Made by a program: the position numbers and the translations under genes. Below the pieces are notes generated by a model that saw only the letters and a program-made list of their open reading frames with translations, had not been told where the DNA came from and did no database searches. This document shows positions 53,089-61,554 of a DNA stretch of 64,000 nucleotides, piece after piece; position 1 is the first letter of the stretch; the number at the start of each line of letters is the position of its first letter. The DNA is from Oscillospiraceae bacterium. Lineage in GTDB: Bacteria > Bacillota > Clostridia > Oscillospirales > Ruminococcaceae. The DNA is taken from NCBI GenBank assembly GCA_017847875.1, contig JAGASN010000038.1:1-64000 (forward strand). The letters run 5' to 3'.

Positions 53089-53955
53089 ATCAAGCATTTT
53101 TTTAAGTTTTTCATCAAATCCGGTCTTTAATTCTTCAAGAAGTTCCATTCCCCAATCGGGAAATTCTTCCCTTTTGCACGCGAAGAAAAGAGAGGAAAGA
53201 ACCATTGCGATTTCCTGAACAAATTTTTCGTGCTCATCTATTTTTCCGTATTCATCAAGAAAAGCTTTTTTCGCTTCTTCCGAAAGAGACCAGCAAACGT
53301 TGTTTACATCCGAATATGCCGGACCTTTTCCGAAAAGGTTATAATCAAACATAAAAGCCTTCGATTTATCTTTTGATACAACAAGATTTGTAAAATAAAA
53401 ATCGTTATAATTAAAGGTTTTTTTCATGCTTTCGATTTCGTTTTTTATAAGGGGAAACTTATCGTTTATTGTTTTCCAGACAGGTAAATTTTCCGTTTTT
53501 GTTCTTTCTTTGATAAACGCAAGATTTTCCCTTGTTATAACCGAGTTTTCGGAACAGAAAGGTTCGCTGTGGGTTTTAAGATAAACATATCCTGCAGAAT
53601 GAAGTTTTTTATACCATTTTGCAAGAGCTTTCGCAACAAGCGGATCGGATAAATCCTCCTTTTTTCCAAGGCGCAGGGTTTTGCTTTCGGAGATATCTTC
53701 CATAAGAATTGCCTTTTTTGTTTTTCCGAAAATTTCAACCGTTTCAATTCCTGTTTCTTCAAGAATTTCATAAATGCGGATTTCCCTTCGGAAATCCGCA
53801 TTATCAAAATATTTTAATATAAAGCTTCTTTTTCCGGATTTTATCCGAAGAAGTGCAATTCCTTCCTTTTCGCGGATTTTTTCAAAAGAATCCGCTGTAA
53901 TTCCGAATTTTTTAAATTCTTTTTCTGCTTTTAAAAAAATTTTTTCGTCATTCAT
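53086..53955 (-). CDS. Aminoglycoside phosphotransferase/choline kinase-like protein
   Basis: The 289-residue protein has a kinase-like fold of the APH family: RSFILKYFD (ATP-binding Lys), ILMEDIS (hinge), YNDFYFTNLVV in place of the usual HGDxxxxN catalytic loop, and FMFDYNLFGKGPAYSDV as the metal-binding segment. The catalytic His is replaced by Tyr or Asn, which is tolerated in some spore-coat kinases (CotS family); that similarity is a guess. Starts eight bases inside the WYL regulator gene (53955) and is likely co-regulated with it. Confidence 0.75.
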   Translation of the reverse strand: MNDEKIFLKAEKEFKKFGITADSFEKIREKEGIALLRIKSGKRSFILKYFDNADFRREIRIYEILEETGIETVEIFGKTKKAILMEDISESKTLRLGKKEDLSDPLVAKALAKWYKKLHSAGYVYLKTHSEPFCSENSVITRENLAFIKERTKTENLPVWKTINDKFPLIKNEIESMKKTFNYNDFYFTNLVVSKDKSKAFMFDYNLFGKGPAYSDVNNVCWSLSEEAKKAFLDEYGKIDEHEKFVQEIAMVLSSLFFACKREEFPDWGMELLEELKTGFDEKLKKMLD

Positions 53956-54940
53956 AAATTTTATAAAGTTCTTTTGCTCTTTTCCGAATTGCATCAACAA
54001 TATTTTCCGGCGCGACAACTTTCATATCTTCCGCGGAAAACTGCATTATCCAGCGAATAAGTCCTTCGCCTTCGGCGGCTTTTACCTCCGTAACAAACCT
54101 GTTTTCGCCGATTGGCTTCGTAATAATATCTTCGCCGAATTCTTCGCGGACGTTTTTCGCGATTTTATCGCTGCATTCAAGGGTAATTTTAACGCTTTCA
54201 CCGCCGTACATATTAACGCTTCTGCGGAGATATTCGCCAATTGAAAAGCTTCCGTGAAGTTCTTCAATTTCGCTTTCCGGTCTTATCGGAATTTTCGTTA
54301 CTTCAACGTTCGTCATCATTTCAACGTGGAAATGGATAAGGTGGTCGTGGCTTTTGCTGTTTCCGATGAGAAAATAGCTGTCATTATCCCAACAGAGATA
54401 ATACGGCGAAATTTCATAGATATGTCCGTCGCGCTTAAGCTGCATTTTTCCATCGGCAGTAAACTCAAAATACTGGAAAGTTATGCGTTTTCCGTTTTTA
54501 ATTGCGTTTATTACTTTATCAATGTTATAGCGGACTTTTTTGTTTTTGGATTTTATTTTTTCGTCAATGAAGGTGTGGTTTTTAATAATTTCCTCGCCGG
54601 TGGGGCTTGCAAGTTCACAAAGTTTATCAACAATCGAAGAAGAATCTTCGAAAGTAATAAATTTTGCGCCGGAAACCGCATCCGCAATTATCTTTAGCTC
54701 ATAATCCTCAAAAAGCTGGTCGGTCATATAATAACCGCGCTTATATTCATCGCAGAGAATTATTGAATAGCCTGCGTCCCGAAGGGCGGCAACATCTCTT
54801 GCGACGGATTTTCTTTCCGCGGTTATTCCCCTTTCGCCGAGATACGCAATAAGTTCATTGGTATTAACAGGGTGCTGTTCGTCTGTTTTTTTAAGTCTTT
54901 CGAGTATAAAAAGAAGTTTTTCCTTTGTTCTTCCTTCCAT
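53948..54940 (-). CDS. WYL-domain transcriptional regulator
   Basis: The 330-residue protein has an N-terminal winged HTH (residues 1-70, LIAYLGERGITAERKSVARDV), a WYL domain around residues 140-210 (ITFQYFEF, YEISPYYLCWDNDSYFLIGNS) and a C-terminal WCX extension. WYL domains sense ligands, often nucleic acids. The target is unknown; the overlapping kinase-like gene is the obvious candidate. Confidence 0.9.
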   Translation of the reverse strand: MEGRTKEKLLFILERLKKTDEQHPVNTNELIAYLGERGITAERKSVARDVAALRDAGYSIILCDEYKRGYYMTDQLFEDYELKIIADAVSGAKFITFEDSSSIVDKLCELASPTGEEIIKNHTFIDEKIKSKNKKVRYNIDKVINAIKNGKRITFQYFEFTADGKMQLKRDGHIYEISPYYLCWDNDSYFLIGNSKSHDHLIHFHVEMMTNVEVTKIPIRPESEIEELHGSFSIGEYLRRSVNMYGGESVKITLECSDKIAKNVREEFGEDIITKPIGENRFVTEVKAAEGEGLIRWIMQFSAEDMKVVAPENIVDAIRKRAKELYKIYE

Positions 54941-54986
54941 CTTTAAGCACCGCCTTTCCTTTTATGAACCTATTTTACCACATTTT

Positions 54987-55610
54987 TCAGGACAAAACCG
55001 CACCAACAGGCTGTTTTTTCTTAAAATTCTGAACTTTTTCAATAATCCAGCCGGAAAGAAGAACCGTTATAAGCGAATAGAAAATCTGTCTGAACGGAAT
55101 ATAACTCAGAGAAAGCAAAAGAACGGTCATATCCGTTGAAAGATATGCCGTTGAAATTTTGCATTTAAGTTTTTGTGATATTGCCAGAGCAAGAGCATCG
55201 TCACCTGCGCAGGCGCCCCCTTGGCGAACAACAATTCCTGCGCCGATTCCGACAAAAATCGCGCCGATTACCGCCGCAGCCAAAGGAACCGAGTTCAAAT
55301 CCGGCAAAAGCGGCGGAAACTGTTCAAGAACAGCATAAAATGCGGAATAGCCGAGGGTTCCGACCAGAGATTTAAGAATGAATTCTTTTCCCAGGAAAAC
55401 AACGCCCAGAAGATAGCAGGTTCCGTCAAGAAAAGGCGCGGTTACCGCAGGCGAAAGTCCGAACCAATGGTCAAGAAGAAGCTCTATTCCCCAGATTCCG
55501 CCTTCAGTTATAATCGTCCGCGAATGTATGTTATACATTCCGAAAGCAAGGATAAATGCTCCGAGCAGAATATAAACAAGATAAAAATATCTTTTTATCA
55601 GTTTTTTCAA
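54987..55610 (-). CDS. YitT-family integral membrane protein (short form)
   Basis: The 207-residue protein has six hydrophobic segments and the YitT N-terminal module: GAFILAFGMYNIHSRTIITEGGIWG near residue 15, and RQGGACAGDDALALAISQ near residue 145 that parallels the second half. It lacks the soluble DUF2179 domain of the adjacent paralogue. Start is TTG (55610) after AAAGGAAAG. Function unknown. Transcribed with the following-described YitT gene, 13 bases apart. Confidence 0.8.
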   Translation of the reverse strand: MKKLIKRYFYLVYILLGAFILAFGMYNIHSRTIITEGGIWGIELLLDHWFGLSPAVTAPFLDGTCYLLGVVFLGKEFILKSLVGTLGYSAFYAVLEQFPPLLPDLNSVPLAAAVIGAIFVGIGAGIVVRQGGACAGDDALALAISQKLKCKISTAYLSTDMTVLLLSLSYIPFRQIFYSLITVLLSGWIIEKVQNFKKKQPVGAVLS

Positions 55611-55623
55611 AAAATCTTTCCTT

Positions 55624-56487
55624 TCAGTTAAAGCCGCGGAAACCTTTACCGATGATTTCACTGCTGTTGGTAATCATCATAAAAGCGGTGGGCTCAATTT
55701 CTTTTATAAATCTGCGAAGGCGAACTGCCTGGCTTCTTTTAAGAACAACAAGAACTATGTTCTTTTCCGTATGGGAATAAGCGCCTTCAGCCTTATAGAT
55801 AGTTGCGCTTCTGTGGAGTTCGTGATGAATAAAATCGCATATCGGCTTCGGATTCGTTGTGATAATGGTAAAATATTTGCAAAGGTTCATATTTTCGATT
55901 GCGCCGTCCATAATAAGGGTTTTTGCCATAAGACCGGTTACGGAATAAAGACCCGTTGCAAAATCGAAAGCAACGAACGCACTGAGAGTTATGATAATAT
56001 CTACCGCAAAAATTGCCGTTCCGATTTCCAATGTTGTGTGTTTTTTAAGGAGCATAGCAACAATATCCGTTCCGCCGCTGGAAGCATCCATATTGAAAAG
56101 GATTGCGGAAGCTACCGCCGGAATTGCAACCGAGAAAAGAAGTTCGATAACCGGTTCATCTGTAAGCGGAGTTGTTATCGGATAGATTTTATCAAGAGCA
56201 GAAAGACCGACGGTTGAAAGAATTGTTACATAAAACGTTTTTCCGGCAAAGCCTTTTCCGAGAACAGCAACGCCGATTACAAGAAGGACCGCGTTCATAA
56301 CAAGGTTAAGGGTACTTGCGGGAACTTCAAAAATCCGGCTTAAAACGATTGAAAGACCGGTTATTCCGCCGAAAGTAAAGTTGTTGGGATATTTAAAGAG
56401 CCATGTGCTTATGATTATCAAAACCGATGCAAGAGTAAGCAAAGCATATTCTTTTACGATTTTTATTGCGGGTTTCGTCATATCCAT
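55624..56487 (-). CDS. YitT-family membrane protein with C-terminal DUF2179 domain
   Basis: The 287-residue protein has about six membrane helices (residues 10-205; FGGITGLSIVLSR, DASSGGTDIVAMLLKKH are the paired signature loops) and a cytoplasmic DUF2179 domain near residues 220-280 (FTIITTNPKPICDFIHHELHRSATIY). Family function is not established. AAGGAG precedes the ATG. Pair with the shorter paralogue downstream suggests a hetero-oligomer. Confidence 0.88.
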   Translation of the reverse strand: MDMTKPAIKIVKEYALLTLASVLIIISTWLFKYPNNFTFGGITGLSIVLSRIFEVPASTLNLVMNAVLLVIGVAVLGKGFAGKTFYVTILSTVGLSALDKIYPITTPLTDEPVIELLFSVAIPAVASAILFNMDASSGGTDIVAMLLKKHTTLEIGTAIFAVDIIITLSAFVAFDFATGLYSVTGLMAKTLIMDGAIENMNLCKYFTIITTNPKPICDFIHHELHRSATIYKAEGAYSHTEKNIVLVVLKRSQAVRLRRFIKEIEPTAFMMITNSSEIIGKGFRGFN

Positions 56488-56505
56488 AATTGATCTCCTT
56501 AACGG

Positions 56506-57732
56506 TCAGATGACCTGGAAAATATAGAATTTAAGATAATCCGTTTCCGGAACGTTCCAAAGAACCGGGTGGTCGGGAGATTGCTGTCTTGCCTCGATCT
56601 GGCGAAGTTCAACTCCCGCATCTTTTGCGGCAGAATGGAGCATTTTTACAAAAAGCTCGTCCGGCATAAAATGCGAACAGGAAGCAGTCGCAAAATATCC
56701 TCCCCTTGGAAGAAGTTTCATCGCTCTGAAGTTGATATCTTTATAACCTTTGAAAGCGCTGTCAACGGTCTTTCTGGATTTTGTAAAAGCCGGCGGATCA
56801 AGGATTATGAAATCAAATTTTTCCGCTTTATTATCAAGATTGGTAAGCAAATCGAAAACATCTGCAACACGGAATTCCATAACGCCTTCAAGGCCGTTTT
56901 TCTCCGCGTTGCGCCTTGCCATTTCAATTGCGGATTCGGATATATCAACGGCACAAACATGGCTTGCACCGCCTTTTGCGGCATTGAGAGCAAAGGAACC
57001 GGTGTGGGTAAAACAATCCAGAACTCTTTTTCCTTTTGCGATTTTTGAAACGGCAAGACGATTATATTTCTGGTCAAGGAAAAAGCCTGTTTTCTGTCCG
57101 TTTTCAAAATCAACGCTGTATTTTATTCCGTTTTCAATGATTTCCGTTTCGGTGGAATCCGGAACAGGAACTCCCGGAAGATTGAACCAGCCTTTGTTTT
57201 CTTCCATTCCTTCCAGCTTACGGATAGCTACGTCGTTGCGTTCATAAATTCCGCGAACGGTTTGTCCGTCTTCGGAAAGTACCTCAAAAAGAAGAGGAAA
57301 AACAATATTTTTTATTTTTTCCATTCCAACGGAAAGGCATTGGGTAACAAGAATATCGCCGAATTTATCGACCGTTAAACCCGGGAACTGGTCCGCTTCG
57401 CCAAAAATAAGACGGCAGCAGCCGATATCTTCGCCCATTACGGTTTTTCGGTAATCCCAGGCATATCTTACCCTTCTTTTCCAAAAATCGCGGTCGAATT
57501 TATCGTTCGCGTTTTTTGAAACAAGGCGGATACGGATTTTGCTTTCGGTGCTGATAAAACCCGTTCCGATATATTTTCCTTTTTCGGAAACCGCATCAAC
57601 AAGCGAACCGTTTTCAAATTCGCCTTCAATTGAAAGCACCTCTGCATCGTATATCCAGGGGTGACCGCCCAAAACCCAGTTTTCGCCTTTTTTTGTTATA
57701 ATTGCTTTTGGAAAGCTTCTTTCTGTTTTCAT
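56506..57732 (-). CDS. Class I SAM-dependent rRNA methyltransferase (RlmI-like)
   Basis: The 408-residue protein has an N-terminal PUA domain (GHPWIYDAEV near residue 22), a central RNA-binding part, and a C-terminal Rossmann methyltransferase: VLDCFTHTGSFALNAAKGGA near 215, ILDPPAFTKSR near 300. This is the RlmI/YwbD layout, 23S rRNA (cytosine-5)-methylation in E. coli. ATG at 57732 follows GAGAGGA. Ten bases after the PPTase gene. Confidence 0.9.
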   Translation of the reverse strand: MKTERSFPKAIITKKGENWVLGGHPWIYDAEVLSIEGEFENGSLVDAVSEKGKYIGTGFISTESKIRIRLVSKNANDKFDRDFWKRRVRYAWDYRKTVMGEDIGCCRLIFGEADQFPGLTVDKFGDILVTQCLSVGMEKIKNIVFPLLFEVLSEDGQTVRGIYERNDVAIRKLEGMEENKGWFNLPGVPVPDSTETEIIENGIKYSVDFENGQKTGFFLDQKYNRLAVSKIAKGKRVLDCFTHTGSFALNAAKGGASHVCAVDISESAIEMARRNAEKNGLEGVMEFRVADVFDLLTNLDNKAEKFDFIILDPPAFTKSRKTVDSAFKGYKDINFRAMKLLPRGGYFATASCSHFMPDELFVKMLHSAAKDAGVELRQIEARQQSPDHPVLWNVPETDYLKFYIFQVI

Positions 57733-57742
57733 AAAAATCCTC

Positions 57743-58360
57743 TCAATATATAAGGTCTTCCGGAAGTAATTCCGAAATTTCAAAATCTTCTTTTTTATAA
57801 AAAGCCGCTGTAAAAGGCGCTTCGTTTATATTTCCGCAGAAAAAACTGATTTTTCTTCCGTTTATTTCATGCGGATCATCAAGCGGAAGCACGGAAAACT
57901 TCTTCGGTGAAAAGGAAAAACCCGTTCCAAAAAGTTTGAGCACAGCTTCCTTCGCTGTCCAGATCCTCAGAAAATTTTCCGTGCTCAATTTTGCAAAAGC
58001 CGCTTCATCTTCGGTAAAGCAGCGGTCTAATAATCTTTCGCTCGGGCTTTGGTGCATTTCTATATCGATTCCGATTTCATTTTCCGAAACCGCAAGAACA
58101 GAAAACTGCCTGCTGTGGGAAACACTGAAAAAAGGTCCCTGCTCAAGAAAAGGTTTTCCGTGTTCGCCATAGGAAAGCATTGAATCTTCCGTAATACCGA
58201 GAATTTTTTTCATCATAAGTCCTGTGGTTGCGGAAAGAAGAGCTTCGTTTTTGTTGATTATTCTTTCTGCTTTCTGCCTTCTTTTTTCCGGAAGAAGGAA
58301 AACACATTCCTCATAAAGATGTTCGAATTTTTTCATATCGCAATAATAGATATGACCCAA
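57743..58360 (-). CDS. 4'-phosphopantetheinyl transferase, Sfp type
   Basis: The 205-residue protein has the Sfp-family motifs: KPFLEQGPFFSVSHS (69-82), GIDIEM with magnesium ligands Asp99 and Glu101, and WTAKEAVLK with Glu138. It loads phosphopantetheine onto carrier proteins; length suits the broad-specificity type used for NRPS/PKS as well as fatty-acid carriers. No carrier-protein gene is in the window. TTG start (58360) lies seven bases after GAGGTG. Confidence 0.92.
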   Translation of the reverse strand: MGHIYYCDMKKFEHLYEECVFLLPEKRRQKAERIINKNEALLSATTGLMMKKILGITEDSMLSYGEHGKPFLEQGPFFSVSHSRQFSVLAVSENEIGIDIEMHQSPSERLLDRCFTEDEAAFAKLSTENFLRIWTAKEAVLKLFGTGFSFSPKKFSVLPLDDPHEINGRKISFFCGNINEAPFTAAFYKKEDFEISELLPEDLIY

Positions 58361-58481
58361 AAGCGAACACCTCTTTTTCTTTACATATTTTTATAATCTT
58401 GTTATAATTATAATAATTCCACTAATCCAATCCATTTTAGCACAATCTGCTGTATTTTCAAGTATTATTTGAAAGAAGGGC

Positions 58482-60179
58482 ATAAATACGGATAAAATCA
58501 ACAAAATTGTTCTCTGTTCCCTTTCATCAAAATATGTACATTCACCGCTTTCTCCCTGGTGTCTTGCCGCCGGAATCAAAGCCTATTCTTCAGCTGAAGA
58601 TTATTCCTGCAGGGTTGTTGAAGGAACAATCAACGAACCCATTGAAAAAGTTTTTGAAAGAATTGTTTTTGAAAAACCGGACGTAATAGGTCTTTCCTGC
58701 TATATCTGGAACATAAGCCATATAAAAATACTTGGTGAAATGCTTAAAAAATCTCTTCCGAATTCAACAATCGTTCTCGGCGGACCGGAAGTTTCCTATA
58801 ACCCAAAGGAAGTTCTTGAAGAATATTCCTGGTGTGATTATTTAATTTCCGGCGAAGGCGAATATCCTTTCGCCCTCCTTTGCGATTTGCTTAATTTCAA
58901 AACAAGCTTCCCTGTTCCGGGACTTTGTTCCAGGAACGGAAAAGAAATTATTATAAACGAGCCGTTTATTGCCGAAGGTGAACCGCCTTCCCCCTATTGC
59001 GATGAATATTTTGAAGCGCTTAAAGGGCGGATTGCTTATCTTGAAACAAGCCGCGGATGTCCATATTCCTGTGCATTCTGCCTTTCCGGAAGATGCGGCG
59101 GAGTCCGTTTTTTTGATATTGAAAGAGCAAAAAAGGAAATGCTTCTTCTTGCAAAAAGCGGAACCCAAACCGTTAAACTTGTTGACCGAACTTTTAACGC
59201 AAACAAGGCAAGGGCGAAGGAGCTTTGGCAATTTGTAATAAATGAGCACGGAAAAGGAATTCCTGAAAACGTCTGCTTCCATTTTGAAATTGCCGGAGAT
59301 ATTCTTGACGAAGAATCCATTGAAATTCTTAATTCCGCACCGAAAGGTTCCATTCAGCTTGAAATCGGAATGCAAAGTTTCAACGAAAAAACGCTTGCTT
59401 ATATTAACCGCAAAACGAACACCGAAAAACTTATTGAAAATATTAAAAAATTGCTTGCTCCGGGTAATTTACATATCCATATCGACCTTATCGCCGGGCT
59501 TCCTTTTGAGGATTTGGAAAGTTTTGAGCACAGTTTTGATATCGGATATAAGCTTCGTTCAAATATGCTCCAGCTTGGATTTTTAAAACTCCTCCATGGT
59601 GCTCAAATGCGCGAAAACGCGGAAAAATATCCTTGTGAATTTTCAAAAGAACCGCCTTATGAGGTTATTTCCACACAATGGACAAGCAAGGAAGACCTTT
59701 CCCTTCTTCATAAAGTTGAAGATGCGCTTGAGCGTCTTTGCAACAGCGGAAGATTCATCGGAACGGTTGATTATATTCTTGAAAAAACGGGGCTTTCGCC
59801 TTTTGAATTTTTCAAAAGGTTTGGAATTTATGCTGCTGAACATTCAAAACCGCTTGTTTCGCTTGATGATTACACCGAAATGGCTTTTGAATATCTTTCA
59901 AAACTTGATGGAATCGATGCGTCCGTGCTCAAAGATAAAATGATCTGCGACAGGCTGTGCTCAAATTCTTCCGGAAAACTTCCGGAAGTGCTCAAGGTCA
60001 AAAATCCGGAAATCAAAAAAATCCGTCTTGCAATAGAATCCGAAGAAGAAAACCGCAGAAAACCCGGAATCAAGCGAGGTTTTTCCCTTTTGGAAAGCGA
60101 AAAAGCCGCAGTTTTTGCGGATTATGAAAACAAAGACCCCGTTACCGGAAAATTCGTGCTCAAAAAAGTTTATTACTGA
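58482..60179 (+). CDS. B12-binding radical SAM protein (DUF4080-type) with a non-canonical start
   Basis: The protein (about 565 residues) has an N-terminal cobalamin-binding domain (KIVLCSLSSKYVHSPLSPWC, DVIGLSCYIW, VLGGPEVSY), radical SAM motif CPYSCAFC, and a C-terminal DUF4080-like part. Function unknown; cobalamin radical SAM enzymes often methylate unreactive carbons. The conserved N-terminal domain starts well before the first ATG (58740), and the frame has no ATG, GTG or TTG back to the TGA at 58470. An ATA at 58482 or ACG at 58488 after GAAAGAAGGG is the likely start, or the start codon has mutated. Seven GTGCTCA words lie in the gene. Confidence 0.85.
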   Translation: MNTDKINKIVLCSLSSKYVHSPLSPWCLAAGIKAYSSAEDYSCRVVEGTINEPIEKVFERIVFEKPDVIGLSCYIWNISHIKILGEMLKKSLPNSTIVLGGPEVSYNPKEVLEEYSWCDYLISGEGEYPFALLCDLLNFKTSFPVPGLCSRNGKEIIINEPFIAEGEPPSPYCDEYFEALKGRIAYLETSRGCPYSCAFCLSGRCGGVRFFDIERAKKEMLLLAKSGTQTVKLVDRTFNANKARAKELWQFVINEHGKGIPENVCFHFEIAGDILDEESIEILNSAPKGSIQLEIGMQSFNEKTLAYINRKTNTEKLIENIKKLLAPGNLHIHIDLIAGLPFEDLESFEHSFDIGYKLRSNMLQLGFLKLLHGAQMRENAEKYPCEFSKEPPYEVISTQWTSKEDLSLLHKVEDALERLCNSGRFIGTVDYILEKTGLSPFEFFKRFGIYAAEHSKPLVSLDDYTEMAFEYLSKLDGIDASVLKDKMICDRLCSNSSGKLPEVLKVKNPEIKKIRLAIESEEENRRKPGIKRGFSLLESEKAAVFADYENKDPVTGKFVLKKVYY

Positions 60180-60192
60180 AAGAGTTGATAAA

Positions 60193-60702
60193 ATGGAACT
60201 AAGTGAAGCATTGCTCAAAAGAAGAAGCGTAAGGAAATTCACCGCCGAACCGGTTTCCGAAGAAAACGTTTTGGAACTTCTTCATGCGGGAATGAGCGGA
60301 CCTTCCGCCTGCAACAAAACTCCATGGGAATTTTTTGTTGTAACAAAGCCGGAAGTTCTTGAAAAGCTCCGCAAGGCCGCAAGATATTCAAAAATTGAAG
60401 CACCTCTTGCGATTGTTGTTTGCGGAAATCTTTCAAAAGCCCTCCCTTCCCAGCTTTCTCCATTCTGGATTCAGGATTGCAGCGCAGCAACGGAAAACAT
60501 TCTTCTCCGGGCAGTCGATTTGGAACTTGGCGCCGTATGGTGCGGGATTCATCCTATGAAAACCGCAGAAAAGAACGTACGCGAAGCTCTTTTGCTTCCC
60601 GAAAAATTTATTCCTCTCAATATCATCTACATTGGTCACCCTTCCGAAGAAGCGGAAGCAAGGGATCAATTTAATAAAGAAAAAGTTCATTACATAAAAT
60701 AA
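60193..60702 (+). CDS. Nitroreductase-family flavoprotein
   Basis: The 169-residue protein has RRSVRKFTAEPV at the N-terminus (FMN phosphate binding), SGPSACNKTPWEF near 38, and LGAVWCGIHPM near 115, the common layout of short clostridial nitroreductases. It would reduce nitro or quinone-like compounds with NAD(P)H. ATG at 60193 chosen over an upstream extension overlapping the radical SAM gene; 13 bases after that gene. Confidence 0.9.
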   Translation: MELSEALLKRRSVRKFTAEPVSEENVLELLHAGMSGPSACNKTPWEFFVVTKPEVLEKLRKAARYSKIEAPLAIVVCGNLSKALPSQLSPFWIQDCSAATENILLRAVDLELGAVWCGIHPMKTAEKNVREALLLPEKFIPLNIIYIGHPSEEAEARDQFNKEKVHYIK

Positions 60703-60730
60703 AAAAAGGCAGCGAAAGCTGCCTTTTTTT
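60701..60730. terminator. Bidirectional terminator between nitroreductase and TPM genes
   Basis: A 13-bp stem (60701-60713 and 60718-60730, AAAAAAAGGCAGC) with a GAAA tetraloop. Confidence 0.92.
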
Positions 60731-60743
60731 ATTTTATTAATAA

Positions 60744-61541
60744 TCAGAACCCACCGGATTTATGTGAAAAACCTCCGGCATTTATTGTTGTTCCGCCGCC
60801 GCTGTTGTTGTCATTATCCTGCGGAGGATTGTAAACTCTGCGGATATCTCTGTGGCTGAATCTGTCATAGTGGTTTGTAAGATTAAGCTCTTTCTGATAA
60901 TCGTGTGCTTCGGTTGCCAATCTTGCGGTTTTCATCTGTGCTTTGAAGATAAGGCAAACTACAAGCGCTATTACACAGGAAACTATGGTTGCAATAAGAA
61001 CTCCGAAAAGGTTTGCGCCGAAAGAATCCCCTTCCGAACCAACATCAAAAGGTTCGCCGTTTACGGCCATTTCAAGGAATTCGTCGCAGGTATTGAGATA
61101 ATCATTGAATCCCCAGTACCAGTCGTCAATGGCAAAATCATCGAGGAACCTTTCCGCCATAACGTCTTTTCCGTAATCGGTGAATGCGGTGTTTCCGTAG
61201 CCGTGAGCAAGGATATCATACTGTCTTTCTTCCATTGCAAGAGTAAGAATTATGATATCTTCACTTGCTCCAAAAACTTCAGTAAGCTGGAAGTAAAGCA
61301 TTTCGTTAAGTTCCCAAGCTTCACTGCCTTCAAGTCCGGGAACAGTTATTGCATAAACTTCACAGCCATATTTTTCTGATATTGCTTTTGCTTTGGCGTT
61401 CAGTTCTTCAATTTCATCATTTGCAAGGATTCCAGCTTCATCATAAACATATATTCCCTGATTATTGGCAAAGGCGGAAACGCTCATTCCGAGCACGAGG
61501 ATAATTGCGAAAAGGATAGAGATTATCTTTTTAGTCATCAT
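60744..61541 (-). CDS. TPM-domain (Psb32/YgcG-like) membrane protein
   Basis: The 265-residue protein has a signal peptide (residues 4-25, cut near AFAN), an outside TPM domain (VYDEAGILANDEIEELNAKAKAI...), one membrane helix (about 182-205) and a cytoplasmic Gly-rich tail (GGGTTINAGGF). TPM domains are proposed phosphatases or assembly factors. Thirteen bases after the zinc-ribbon membrane gene, with which it likely forms a functional pair at the membrane. Confidence 0.85.
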   Translation of the reverse strand: MMTKKIISILFAIILVLGMSVSAFANNQGIYVYDEAGILANDEIEELNAKAKAISEKYGCEVYAITVPGLEGSEAWELNEMLYFQLTEVFGASEDIIILTLAMEERQYDILAHGYGNTAFTDYGKDVMAERFLDDFAIDDWYWGFNDYLNTCDEFLEMAVNGEPFDVGSEGDSFGANLFGVLIATIVSCVIALVVCLIFKAQMKTARLATEAHDYQKELNLTNHYDRFSHRDIRRVYNPPQDNDNNSGGGTTINAGGFSHKSGGF

Positions 61542-61554
61542 AAGCCGCCCCCTC

